Assembly (NCBI GenBank): GCA_027605045.1
Contig: JAQFWX010000013.1
Coordinates: 620,001 to 684,000 of the forward strand
DNA from: Phallus indusiatus
Taxonomy: Eukaryota > Basidiomycota > Agaricomycetes > Phallales > Phallaceae
Direction of reading: 5' to 3'
Length of the DNA stretch: 64,000 nucleotides
In this document: positions 46,201-58,819 of the stretch, piece by piece
Numbering within the stretch: the first letter of the stretch is position 1
Layout: every line of letters starts with the position of its first letter
The notes under the pieces: model-generated
Database searches by the model: none
The model's input: the letters and a program-made list of their open reading frames with translations, nothing else
What the model was told of the DNA's origin: nothing
Program-made: the position numbers and the translations under genes

Positions 46201-48779
46201 TGCAGGGTCGGATTTGGAGTTCGGAAGAAAGCGTGGTAATTAGCTAATCTCAACCCTGTTTGTTTACTTCTTCCAGCTGTTCTTTTCCAGAGAACGTCAT
46301 CGGATAGCAGCCAATGATGAAAGGAACTCCGTTCAATTGAATTAATTTGAGGTCGGAAGGACATCGTGTCGAGCATTGAAGTGAGTCTCCGAGACGGATG
46401 AAAGAAACCAAAGCTGGTGCTTGGTGACATGATTTTCAAATGACTGGAGCTCTTTCCGCGAATTCCGATCCGATTATCTTTGAAATCAATCACTATTCCA
46501 CAACCAAGAAGGCGTATGTCGAACTGAGATGAACGAGTGAGAAGTGAAAAAAAAAACACCGGTACCATCCATGTAAGTTTGCGGTTGACACAAATTCTAG
46601 ATGATAGCGCTCGTTCCGCGTTCTTCGCCGTGGCAGTGGAAGCGACGTGTAAAGATACTCGAGACACATCCCAACAAATTACTGTTTTTAATTTCAAACT
46701 GAAATTTTGTTCCGTTCTTTCGTTTAGGCTTCACCAACGACCTGCGAATCCGGAGTCGAGATCGTTTGCGGAGGTGGCGGTGCGCCAAGCTACAGACGTG
46801 AAATCACCTGCGAATATTTCGTTGATTCCGCTTTTAAATCAAGCTTTCTAGGCGAGAGGCGAACGAACGGAAACCGCTCTCGCTAAAAACATGATAGAAA
46901 TTCCGTTCGGCGACGGAATGTAGATGTACATGCATGGGAGAAATCAAAAACTGTGGTTAAACTTTGGATTCCACGCCGTGAGCTTCTCTCCAATCTTTAG
47001 ACACGAGCTGCGCATTTCTTGCCTTTTTGACTGAAGACTATTCTAGACCATGTATCTTGTCAGATTTCTATCAGAAAGGGATACTTTCTTTATGCGGTTT
47101 TTTTTCGCAGGCTTTCTACTACTCCACGACTCCGTCGGCATGAATGCCTATTTTTAAAAGCTAAACTTGCTGCTGAAAAAATTTTGTTGGTCGAGATGCG
47201 TCAAAATCTGAGATACAATCAAACCTTAACATTTGAAAGATTTGTCCTTGCTGTAGAGCCTATTTTCGTCTTTGATAGCGTGCGTTTCACATTCCCTTTA
47301 ATATCAGTAAACTCATGTCAAGTCTTACATATAGAGATGCTTGAAGCTCAAGCTTATTATGCCTGGGTCAGGATAGCTTTCGGTCAGGGGGTAATTTCCC
47401 CGTGCAGAATCGTAAAACAGGAGCAACCCTCGCAATGCTCGTATTTATTTATTTATTATTCAAATCACGAAACCGATGCAGAAAGGTAAATAGAGAGATT
47501 TGTCCCTTTTCCAATTGTTTTCCCCCAATGAAGTATCCGATCTAGCTGGCGAATGATATTAATGATACATGAAGATCAACTTCTTTCGTTTGCCGGACAG
47601 GTTTGAATAAATTATCCTATGGTTCATATAAACATGACTGATGTATTACTGAACTACTCGACGGCCCGGGTTATTAGTGGCGAGGAGGACGACTGACTTG
47701 AGCAAGAACCTCAACATGGTACGTTGTGGAGAATATATGCCCAGTATTCTCTTCTTTACCAAATGAAGTCGAGTCGGAATCTCACGTGATAACGTTCATG
47801 TGAGCTGCTTTGCAACAAACCCAACGGAGACGAACAGATCTGCATGATCGAAATACAATATATTGACATGGTATTTTCCGTTATTTTGTGTTTATGGTTT
47901 TTGCAGAAAAGGGTAGGTGGGTAATAATTATTTTTGCCTGTGAATGCGAATTGAGATATCCGAGCCTAAATAAGGCATACGGATCAGGTAATCCATCACA
48001 TCGCATGTCGGATTCAAAGTGATTACCCTGAAGCTATCCCGAAGGCATCCGCGCGGGATGAATACGAGTGGCCAGAAGGTTATTCTTTGTTTAATTTTCT
48101 GTCTGGGAAGACTGTGCCGGGCGCGAGATCTCCAACAATATTATCTCCTTCCGCGTCAAGTGCCTTTTCGACGACACTTGCAAAAGAAAACAGTACTAAT
48201 ATGTCTAACGGAACCAACACTATGGTACTCCACCGGCGTCGGTTAGGGCGCATGTTGGATTTACTTACGCGTGTCCGCCAGAGTCGCCATGCGCCAGTGT
48301 CAGCCACGGCCACGGTGTGTAGGGCCAACTTGAAAGCTTCTATACGGTGCCGTTCGTCCCTTAATTATTTTATCGCTTTTTGATTTTTGGAAAAGCGATA
48401 AGTCGGCGCCTGCCTATTCTCTCAGATTTGTTTCCTTCGCCCATCAGACCTGCAGCAACTTATTAGTCCCGACTTCAACCGAGTAAGCATGACATCTCTT
48501 TTCCAGACTTTTTCTCGCCCGGGACTTCCAAAAGACATTTATACAGGCTAGATCCCATGCCGAGAATGCTCATTCCCTCCCTCCCCTTAACGATCCCATC
48601 TTCCCTCTCTTTGATTTTACTTTATCTGGTCGACGTGTACTACGCCAGAACCAACTACTACTTAAGTATGTCGTCTGATATTGTTTAATTGCTCCTTGCC
48701 TCGCAGGCCAACTCCCTTCACCTGTAGCCGTATTTATTCACTTCCACGGAAAAGTCACCACACCAAGTGTTTTTAAATT
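43204..48779. other. Gene-poor island with scattered coding-like frames
   Basis: No supportable full gene. Coding-like pieces: 44411-44630 (+), with VENLTFREDLKQTDSEAFLD, just after an acceptor-like TACTAG; 46728-46886 (+), a Cys-containing frame with TCESGVEIVCGGGG after an acceptor-like TTTAG; 47980-48383 (+), with YEWPEGYSLFNFLSGKTVPG. None has a start codon or a convincing partner exon. Short upstream frames at 48489-48551 and 48557-48688 precede the next gene. Confidence 0.45.
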
Positions 48780-51700
48780 ATGTCTGATGTCGGAAGTTCG
48801 ATTTCCATTCAAGCAAACAGCGAGATCGATGAGGATGAAGTAATGACCGACGACATTTCTTCGTCTCCATCATCATCAACCGCCTCTTCTCGGGCGTCCT
48901 CACCACAGACACCAGCCTCCTCCTATCGTTCCCGCCCATCAATAACAATTTCCTACCCGATGTAAGTACCAGGGCAAGCCATTAGTGACAGACACGCATG
49001 TGTCGCCTGCATCGCCACGTCACTAATTCGCTCCTGTTCTTCCCGCGCGCATCTCATGACTAATCCATGGCTACCCTTTCTAGGCAGCCATCCAATGCCT
49101 CCAGCTCTCGACTGAACATCTCCTTCCCCGTACAAAGCAAGCCTTCAGAGTCTTCTAGACAATTTGTGGTACCTGCTCATCCGCAATCTCACCATCTCCA
49201 TGTCCTTCCCCCACGAAAAAAGACCACCCGCGCGTTAATTATCGATCACACGATATGGCGACTCGTTCGTACTCGTTTTGCTCAAGCCCGTTGCGAATTG
49301 GGGATGTATGTAAAACTAACCAGTCATGCTTGGCATGAGGAAACGGATTTGGAGCGAAAAAAAAACGAAATTGGCTTTCACGCCCTTCATGTTGGCCCAC
49401 AGCACCAGCATGGGAACTTTGGTGATCCGCCGGAAATCGATGTCGCCAGCAGTGATGACGAAGAAGATGAACGTGAAGAAGAAGAGGTTGCGCCAGAGTT
49501 TCTCTATGGGCAGAATCTTAAACCAGGTCGGAGCACCGGAACAAAACGAACAAAGATGGATGTTGCTGATGATGAAGATGACGATGAAGAGGGTGATGAC
49601 GAGGACATTCGTGCAAGCCAACGTCGGCGCGCTGCTTCTCACAACAGACGACATGCTCCCTTTCTCTCAGCGCGGGCGGATGGGATGCAAAAAGTCTTGT
49701 TTGCTGTTCTCCTTCAACCGCTGACTTCTCCGCCTGTCTCATTCCCGCAGACAGATGACCCAACCCTGTATCCCATGTCCATCAACCCGTCCTCACCCGA
49801 GTCGCTTAGAACGATGCCGAACAGACTTCGCCTTGCTCTGATGCTACTGCGGATCGTGGATGATCTCTTTGGCTCGCCCAAGTTGTTATCATCATCATTA
49901 TCATCGCCACTATCACCATCATCAGCCAGCGCTGCGGAATCCTCCAGTTCCCCTACCGCAACTACTCTTACTACCTCGTTCACTTCACGTGCTTCTATTG
50001 TGGATACACTCCCGGTCGATTTGGAAATATTGTACCAAATATCAAATCAATCACTTTCCTCTGCTGTAACAAAGCCAGCTTCCTCCTTCCGTACATTACC
50101 ACTTCCTTCCGCCTCCGGCTCAGACGTACCGTCGTCAAAAGGGGGCTTTACCGAAGATGCTAAGCCTTTTATTTTTTCGTGGAACAATTCATCTGAAGTG
50201 TGTTATTTTTATCCCATTTGTTTTTTCTTTTCTTTTTCTTATGAGCTGAAATTATCTTTTTAGTCGTTATCCAAACAAGCGAAACCAGCCAAAGATGAGC
50301 CGAAACCACAGTCCGAAAGCTCCAATCCCACCGGTCTGCGAGTCGGACCATCACTGCCGTCATCATCGCCCTTTCCACACTCTAGAGTTCCTGTCCCTCA
50401 CGTAAGTGCAGGGGGTCTTCTGAACTGGCGTCTCTCTTCTCCGAATATCTTAGATGATTCCCATAAGGCAGCCGCCCAAAATCAGTCTTCTGTCCTTCGG
50501 TCTCCTAAACAAGCCTCCGGTAGAGCCAGGGAACTTTATGCTCTCGGATGTAGCTCGGGTTCACTAGCTGCAGCTCCTGAAGGCATTGGCCGACTTTCTT
50601 CCTCAATTACCCTTCTGTCCTTTGGGTCGTCAGGCACCAAGTCCACTCAACCTGCACCAACCCCGTCAGGTTATCCCATCGAAAAGCTAAAAACTCTCTG
50701 CTCGAGGCATCTGCGTGAAAAATGTACCATATGTGTGCGTAATTCAGATGCACGAACACGAATCGGAGCGGGTCTCCTGTCGACTTCGGGTTCTTGGTTC
50801 CTTGATCGCCGACGACGGTCATCTAAACAAACGGGTAGCGTGTTAGCCGACTTGATTTCCGACTTTATGCGACTTAGTGCCTACATTATTTCTGAGCTGC
50901 AAGAGTATGACATTGGCGACTCGGAAAGTGTTGGTTCGAAATCGAGGTCTTCTCCTTCTCCTTCTCCGTCTGAAGAGGATGAAGGAGATGAAGGAGATCT
51001 TCTCAGCCAGGATCCCGACCAACAACAACAACATCATCATCATCATTCCCACCACCACCGTCATCATTCTCATGTCGATAGTAGTCATACCAGCGAAGAG
51101 GGCATGTCGCATAAGCCCACCCGGGCGTGGTATTCCCTACTTTGCGGACTCATTACGAGAGCGGTTCTTGAGGGTTACGTCAGTCGTGGATGGAAAGGTA
51201 GCAAATACGCGGAAATTCTGATGGGTATGGGTCTTGGCGTGGAGGACAACACTACTACTCCACCGCAAAATTCTACTCGCGCTCCTGAGGATTCCGAGCC
51301 CCAGCGAAAACCTGTCGATGAAGAAGATGACGAGTACCTTCCCGAAGGCACGCCCAGTTTAATTGAAGCATGTCATATCCTATTCGAAGGCTTCGGGAAG
51401 CACCCCAAGACGTCTCGTAAAGAAGTCAGTCCCCCTGAGCGTGAATATATTTCTGCGATGGAGGCCAGGATTACGGAAGTAAGCTCGTTTCTTTCTCTTT
51501 TTTCCGTGTTCATTACTTAAAGGAGTTTAATTTTCTTTTCTTTTTCAATTTCAAAGTTCCTGGAGATTCCCCATACATGTCCTGATCTTGCAACGCATTT
51601 GACCGGATTATCAGCTAAGTATCCTGCAGAACCCGTCGAACGTGCCGTTCTTCAATTCTGCGAGGCCGTTTCAAAGTGGCGCGGAAAACCCGAATTGGAA

Positions 51701-51999
51701 ATGGTTCGTTGTGCATTCGTCTCATTTTCTTGGGTGTTTTATCTAATTTTCCCTTTTTTCTCTTCACCCTTATTTTCCCTATGCAGTACAAGGTTAATCG
51801 CAAACCTGTCGTGGCGTCGCCATCTGATTTGTGGATACGGAAGTATTTTCAAATTCCTGTGCAAAGTGAATCTTCGTCGGTATCCTCATCCACTGACAGA
51901 GGTACTAAACGACAAGTCTCGCCACACCGGGAAACATCTCCACCAGCTTTGAAGAAGGGTAAAATAAAGGACGACGATCACATGGAGTCCGATCTATAA
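48780..51999 (+). CDS. Large low-complexity protein of unknown function
   Basis: Six or so exons give roughly 960 residues. The N-terminus (MSDVGSSISIQANSEIDEDE) is Ser-rich; exon 2 joins through a split Met (P-M-QPSNASSSR). A folded-looking segment RALIIDHTIWRLVRTRFAQA sits near residue 105. Then come acidic runs (SSDDEEDEREEEE, DDEDDDEEGDDED), Ser/Pro-rich linkers, and NRLRLALMLLRIVDDLFGSP. A later part has LSAYIISELQEYD, a Gln/His tract (QQQQHHHHHSHHHRHHSH) and a more regular C-terminal region (YSLLCGLITRAVLEGYVSRG, YLPEGTPSLIEACHILFEGF, IPHTCPDLATHLTGLSAKYP, LQFCEAVSKWRGKPELE). The end is Lys/Asp-rich. I recognise no family; acidic and basic clusters suggest a nuclear protein (inference). 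Confidence 0.85.
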
Positions 52000-53590
52000 T
52001 AAAATAATGCTCAAGAAGCTGTAATTTTCTCCCTCAAGTTGTCGTTTTCGAATTTATTGTGCTGTCCAGCATTATCCACCTCACTACTGACATAAGTAAT
52101 TAATTTCCTGCACCATTGACCTGAATATGCTTTGCATATATATGTCCACCCCTTGTAATCATCCCGGCATTCGTTACACATACTGTCCAAGTTGTATACT
52201 AAAATGTACCTGACTCTACATATTAATCCAACATTTGTTGAAGATCTTTGACGCATGGACAGTTTTGGAATTGAATCCTGCGATTGGGTCGAGCGTGTAA
52301 TCATAAAACCTTCTTTGGGTACCTAAATAAATCTTGGCTTTGTCCCCGAAAGTGTCACTGATCAATCAAAGGGGTGCTACTGCCACTTTGTTATTGTCAT
52401 TTGTGTACTGACAGTATCTAACTTTGGGTTAGCGTTCAAACCAACACATGCACAGTTTGCATACATATATATCTATCACGACATGGCTGCTAAAAGACTC
52501 GATTCAGAGATCTGGGGTGCGGTCATTCTCTTGTCGGTGTCACCGTTGAACCGAAATTCGTGATGATTGTAAACAAAGGGTAAGGTTTATTAATACAACT
52601 TATGCCGTTAATCATCCCGTATTCTAGTGTCAACGTTTATGGGGACTTATTCCCTTACTGCGGGAGGTCATCTACTCGAGCTACAGTTACATCTCGCCCG
52701 ATATCTTCAGACACGTTCAAGGGGGTTACATATGTAAGGGTAACCGTTTTAAGCTAAGTAAATAACCAACCGCTGAACAAGTATTTGAACCATCACATAT
52801 GGACAGTTGGGCCCCAAATTTTCCAGCCGACGGTTTTTTGACTTTTGAGAAAGAAACAAGGTATCCGACAAGCCTACAATGGCGAATTTAACCGTGCTTC
52901 TAAACAGCTTGTTCCATTGGCGGAAGCCCGACGGGGGTGGCCTCTAGGCTCACCGGCCGGAATTACAATAAGCCAAAAGCAACCTGTTCGATACGGACGG
53001 CTGATCGGTTTCGTCTCAAAAGGCTAGTCTGAATACTGTTAGCTACCGACTCCTTCCGAGAAATATGCAAGAAATTCTGTCAATGGTACGATTAGCATCA
53101 TCTGGTACATGAGTTAAATTGCGGGACCAGCATGTATGATGATATATACTCACATTATTTACGAACTTAACCTAGTGCGTATTCGACATGACGTATACAT
53201 TATCGACCCGAGATCTGACAGTGGGAACTGAGTTGCTGTTATTGAGACTAGTCTTGTTTTGGTTTCATATTTCGTCTAGTTAACGTGGCAAATGAACTTC
53301 CCTTAAATATCGAGGATGATCTAGCTTAACGACCTGCCAACTTAGATAAGGCACAGGAGAAAACATTAGGCTACGTATTGTGGAAATAGGAATTCACCCG
53401 AACACAATACGTACACTCTTATAATTTACTATTGTGAAATCACGACCGTTGGTACTCTGAAACTTTTCAGAACATGACACGTCGAGGTAAGTTTACACAA
53501 GTAAATTATTCTCCATTTCTTGTCAATGTTCGAAGATAACAATTCAGAATGCCTGTGAGCAGAAAAATGTAACAATTTTGGAAAGACAGT
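52000..53590. other. Gene-poor stretch
   Basis: AT-rich sequence without a supported gene between two convergent genes. Open frames are short and featureless. Confidence 0.5.
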
Positions 53591-55291
53591 TCACTGCCAC
53601 ATCATTTTTAATTCCGAGCCTGTTACAAACTTGATTGGGCGATTAACGTCTCTGGCCTTAAAATTGTGAGACGTGAAGGTTTTATCAGTCGGCGAACACT
53701 TTCTGCTGGGTTGCTTGAGTTTTAGCATGATTCGGCACGGGATTACAATCAACAGACTATGTGAAAGGGAGAAAATGGATGAGTAACCCCTCCAGTGATT
53801 TGATGACGACTGACCTGTTTTGAAAAGGAGTTGAAGGTGTAGAAAATATATTCTGAGTTGTCATGTATCAAAAGGGTTTTTCCAACTTGAACAGAAGATG
53901 ATATATGTACCTCGGATGGACGAATCTGTTGGGGGACGTTCATATTCAGGACCTGAAGGTATCGCGATAACGAGAACCTTACTGACCAAAGTAGCAGTGA
54001 CGGTGGTTATCGTTATCACGGTGAAACTTTTAGGCAAGATTCTTATAAGTCTTAATCATCAAAATGGATACAAACGACCAACCTGAATCTCAAAAACCCT
54101 ACTGGATGTTATTTTAAACTGCAAAATTCAGAGAGAGAAGATATTATTACCTTGTTTTGACACAAATTCTCGAGTCATGTCATGAGATGTGCCCAGAAAG
54201 CGTTCCAATCTCCATATCCTAACAGTCATATATAACGTACCCGAGAGGAAAACTAGAGCGTTAAAGACGGCCATAAAGACGCCCTGGAGGACAAAAATGA
54301 CTTGCTCATGTGTTTGAACATGTGTTTGGGTGCGCTTAACTAATTACGACTTACTCCTGTTGAGAGAAATTCGTCAATGAAAATTATCATAAAGTATCAA
54401 CGTCATCGACTGTGACACTTACCGCGTGATTCTTTCATTTCTGGACCATTGATCGTTTAGAGTCCTGGGGCGAGCCGACAAAGCAATATCTGAGAAGCCT
54501 CAACTAAGGGATGACAGCAAGGGTGACCGAGACTTACGAGTGATATTTAAAGCAAAGTCGGATAATATAAAGATAGACATGACAGCGAGGAGTCTTTTGT
54601 TTTTTCCAGTCATACCATAAAAACGAAAGAGCAAATGTCCTTATAAATCACTTTCAATTTGTTGGAATCACTGTGCGATACGAAAGATTTAATACCTTCA
54701 ATTCCACAATATGACAGGAGACTTGCTACCCGCGGAAAAGTCCTCGTAATTAAAGATGGCTTGATGCTGCCACATAATCGTGAGTAATTGAAAAAGAAGA
54801 ATGTCACATTAAACCAACCTGGCATAAACCTTGGGCGCAAGTAAGGAGATCGAAGTGTCATGTTAACCCAGGCAGCCAGGCTTTTGATTTTTGATAAAGA
54901 TGATAATTCACCTCAAGGAGATTCATAACAGTGGCCGAAATGAATGTGACTAGAGACCCGTAGCGTGCCAGCGCATAGTGAAGATTCATCATCATGCCAA
55001 TTTTCTTTCTCCAAATATATTTGATTTCGTCGTCGAAATTAGCCAAGAATTCGTACAGCAATATAACTTTGGCAGGTAACAAGGATCATTCGAGATTCCA
55101 GTTGTTTATGTAGAACTTACTCGTATTAACGATGAGGACGTAAGAAGTCCTAGAACTAAAAAAAATTGTTTAGAACTTCGCAACTGTGATCGCGAGCCTC
55201 GATAGCAATCATACCTTGTTTGAGCGCGTTGGATATATTCGTTTATTTCATGGGTTAATAAGACCTGAGTAGTGTTCATGAAGTATGACAT
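53591..55291 (-). CDS. DUF6533-domain multi-spanning membrane protein
   Basis: Basidiomycete-specific membrane protein family of unknown function. Nine or so short exons join on the minus strand. The start at 55291 gives MSYFMNTTQVLLTHEINEYI. After SSRTSYVLIVNT comes the DUF6533 signature: IILLYEFLANFDDEIKYIWR then KKIGMMMNLHYALARYGSLV. Later exons give GHLLFRFYGMTGKNKRLLAV, MSIFILSDFALNIT, GVFMAVFNALVFLSGTLYMT, VRIWRLERFLG, then SFTVITITTVTATLVSKVLV and SSIFSLSHSLLIVIPCRIML with a short basic tail. About seven membrane segments are expected. The middle exon (around 54680-54800) is the least certain. The gene stands alone in an AT-rich island. Confidence 0.8.
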
Positions 55292-56706
55292 GCTAACGAT
55301 GTCGGCGGAACCCAATAGAAGCGGAAAGTTTCTACCGAGCAGTTTTATGTGCAGACACAAGTAATACTTATTATAGATGTACAGCAAAAGGCCAAGGCGG
55401 GAGCCAAACCGGTTTGAACAATTGCCGCTGCAGCTGAACTTTATTAAGAAGTGGAGTGTTCTCGTGAATAGAAATTTTCATTAATCATTTGTAATAATCG
55501 TTGCTATTGAGAGGCAGAGATTTTGAAAGGACATCTTCTGATGCACGATCAATGTGTGCCCACCGATGATCTAATTGAAGATGACGCAATTCGGATTCTG
55601 ATGATTGCTTTTGACATTATAACACGTTGAAATGGAAATATTATCCCGACATCTAGATCCGAAGGCAACAAGTTTACGTTTGATATGAGTACCGGACGTA
55701 TACTAAGTATGTATAATACTCACTGGGCCCGGTGCACAAAAACGAAGTCCCTGATTTGCTTTATATCAATGACCAATTTGATTTTTTGATGCGTGTATAA
55801 ATCATAAAAAACGTTTTTAGACTCGGATACTTTGGAACCCGACGGACTTCGAAGAGAAACTAGCTGCCAGATGACGAGCGTCTACAAGCGAGTCCGATTG
55901 CAAACGGCTGTAGTAAAGGTTATTTTTAATACTCCATCAAACTACGTAGGGAGCTCACTTTTGCTATTATTATGTAGATATCGACAAGATATAGAGCCAT
56001 CTTCTGCGTTGGATTCAACTAAGTCAACAATGATATTTGGGACCAACACGCGTCAGCGGCGTTACGCCATCATGTCACGAACTGGACAGTCCCTAGTCCT
56101 TGACTAGTTTGACTACGGTTAACCGGAACCAGCTCACCAGTAGATTTTTGCTATCCCAGGTCGTTGGTATTGTCTCTCGTGTTTTTTTTACTGAGCTAGC
56201 GCATCTAATTTACGAACAGAACCCGACCGTTTTAATCAAGTGACAGACTATCAACCCGGGCCGCCAACCGGTTTTGCGCGTTGAAGAGATTACTGTCTTC
56301 AAACCACGGACCAACTACTAGTACAAGATCACACTGTCGTCCTTATATGTTTAGTCAAACACCCGATTTTGAAATGCTTCATTTGGAGAAACAAGCGCTG
56401 TCACTAGTCTAGTGGCGAATGGTAAGCCAATACCTTTTCATAATTTCATTCATACACGTGGATCCTCATATTTAGTCCCACGTTTTCAATACACAGATGC
56501 AGTTTCTGTATTCGGAGCCATAAGTGCAGTCTTCCAATCTTCCATTTTGTTATGTAATCCGAGGACGCTCTCGCTTTATCGAATGGCTCCATATTTTTGA
56601 ATTCGTGTTGGTGCGGGTGATGCTTCATTCAGTCAAGCATTGAAATAATTTCCTTTATATCCTAACCAGAAAAAACTTCGCACTCAGTTGATGGTCACCG
56701 GTCATC
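55292..56706. other. Gene-poor stretch upstream of the P450 pair
   Basis: Contains short open frames at 55832-56107 and 56412-56600 without motifs or splice partners. Includes the divergent promoters of the DUF6533 gene and the first P450. Confidence 0.45.
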
Positions 56707-58819
56707 ATGCACATAAACGATATTGCAAAGTATTGCGAGTTGGTCTTCGTGATAGTCTTCCTGATTTACTGGTTTAAAGTACGCATTCGGATCCCGAAAG
56801 GCAGGTATAATGACGTATCTCATATTGATCAAAACCAACCAATAAACTCAGGTTATCGATTACCCCCAGGTCCTCCCAGGAAATTTCTCATCGGAAATCT
56901 ACTCGATATTCCTCTCCGAAAAGAATGGCAAACGTATCATAAATGGTCTAAGACTTACGGTTCGTGACGTCAAAGTTTCCGTCGTGAATTTCTCCCCATC
57001 TGTTACAGGTGATCTGACCTACTTGAACGTATGCGGCGCCTCCATTCTTGTTGTCAACTCCCATGAACTGGCTTCGGAGCTGTTCGACCAACGTGGAGCA
57101 ATATATTCTGACAGATACCAGTCTACTATGATTGTCGAGCTGTACGTCTTTCACTCGTCGATTCGATGTTGAATACACACTATCCTACAGAGCTGGTATT
57201 TCGAACACGGTCACGATGCAACCCAGCGAAAAGTGGAAACACCAGCGTTCAATCCTTCTTCGGTACTTCAGTAAATCTTCGATGATTCAACACCAAGGGT
57301 ACATGGAGAAATATGCGAAGTATGTTAACTCACCCCTTGCCACTTGTTTGAACTTTTTGAGATTTGGGTTTTAGAAAGTTATTGTATCACCTTTATCAGA
57401 ATCCGGAGACGTTTGAAAGACCCGCCAGACATTCCATAGGTTCATTTATTATGGAGGTATTTCACAGAATGACATACTTTGAAAGTATATTCAATAAGTG
57501 ACTTCTTAAAGCTCACTTATGGGATTGTGGCCCGCACAGAGAGTGATTATTGCATAAGATTGGCTGAGAACGTTGGGGCTTTTATTAGAGATGTCGCAAT
57601 ACCAGGGGAATGTTTAGTTGATTTCTTTCCGGCTCGTACGTCCGATATTTCCGAAACTATTAACCCTGAACTTTTTACAGTAAAACATGTCCCCTCTTGG
57701 GTTCCTGGCGCAGGCTTTCAAAAAGAGCTAAACTAATGAATGCGGAATTTAAGGCGATGGTAACTGTACCTTTTACCATGGTAAAGAATGCTATTGTACG
57801 CGCGTTTAGTCATCTCAACCCAAAGGCCAGTACTAATTCCGAATAGAAAGCAGGGAGTGCGCCTCCTTCAATTGTTGGGAGTTTCCTTGAAGAGTGTGAA
57901 TTTAAAGAGTCGAGTCCGACCGAATCAGAATCAGATCAAGAGACCATTCAAGAAATAGGGGCCATTATTTATGTGGCCGCAATTGATACCGTGAGTTGTC
58001 TTTCTAGTATCTCCATGTTTTTGTTTCAATTTCCAACGCATTAGTAGACCGTGACTTCACTGCAAATATTCATTCTAGCCATGCTTCTACACCCAGACGT
58101 TCAAAAGAAGGCGCATAGAGAACTAGACAGTCTTGGGGACACACTGCCGTCTTTCAACGATAGAAATAATCTTCCATATGTCGACGCTTTGTGCAAAGAG
58201 GTCTTGCGCTGGCACGCAGCTGTTCCGCTCGGCGTTCCGCACATGCTCAAAGAAGACGATATAATTGGAGAATACTTTGTCCCCAAGGGCACTATTGTAA
58301 TGGGCAACTCTTGGTAAGTACATATTTAAGTATTTGAAATCAAGTGAAATTGAATTTTATTGAAGGACTCTCTTACATTCAGAGACGATGTATGGAGATG
58401 ATGTTGAAACCTTCAACCCCGGAAGATTTCTGAAGTCAAACGTCAATTATCCAGATACTGCATTTGGTTTCGGACGAAGGCTAGTTCTTTTTCTTTCGTA
58501 AACAAATATTATATCTTAAACCATTTGATAGGATATGCCCTGGTCGCCATCTGGCTGACAGCATACTTTTCATAATGATCGCTCACATCTTGTATACATT
58601 CGATATCACTCCTCATGAGGGGCCAACAGGACCAGAGTTGCCCGATGCTGATGACTTTGTTCCTGGACTAGTATCGTAAGATCATTTTCATTCAATTGCG
58701 ATGCTATATTTCTCTAATCAGCGAGATTCAGATGTCCGAAGCCCTTCAAATGTCGATTTACCCCTCGCACTTTGCAATCAAAGACGTTTTTGGAGCAGTT
58801 ATCGGCATTCGAGGCTTGA
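56707..58819 (+). pseudogene. Cytochrome P450 (copy 1), complete but for a one-base deletion
   Basis: Membrane-anchored monooxygenase of a basidiomycete family. Start MHINDIAKYCELVFVIVFLI (anchor), YRLPPGPPRKFLIGNLLDIP (proline hinge), GDLTYLNVCGASILVVNSHE, QPSEKWKHQRSILLRYFSKS (C-helix WxxxR), AAIDTTVTSLQIF (I-helix with Asp-Thr-Thr), KEVLRWHAAVPLGVPH (ExxR), ETFNPGRF and FGFGRRICPGRHLADSILF (heme Cys). At 57720-57724 an A-run is one base shorter than needed: the frame hits stops at 57736, while the next exon part (NAEFKAMVTVPF) is one frame off. Alignment with copy 2 shows exactly 56 versus 57 nt there. Everything else is intact, so this is either a very young pseudogene or a homopolymer sequencing error. 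Two introns have GC donors. Confidence 0.85.

Noticed and set aside
46155..46697. 180-residue minus-strand frame in the gene-poor island
   Set aside because: No ATG-led family motif, irregular composition and no splice or promoter support; length alone is not convincing.
49316..49983. Long minus-strand frames opposite the large unknown gene
   Set aside because: They are antisense shadows of Ser/Asp-rich coding sequence; the plus strand has the splice sites and ordered patches.
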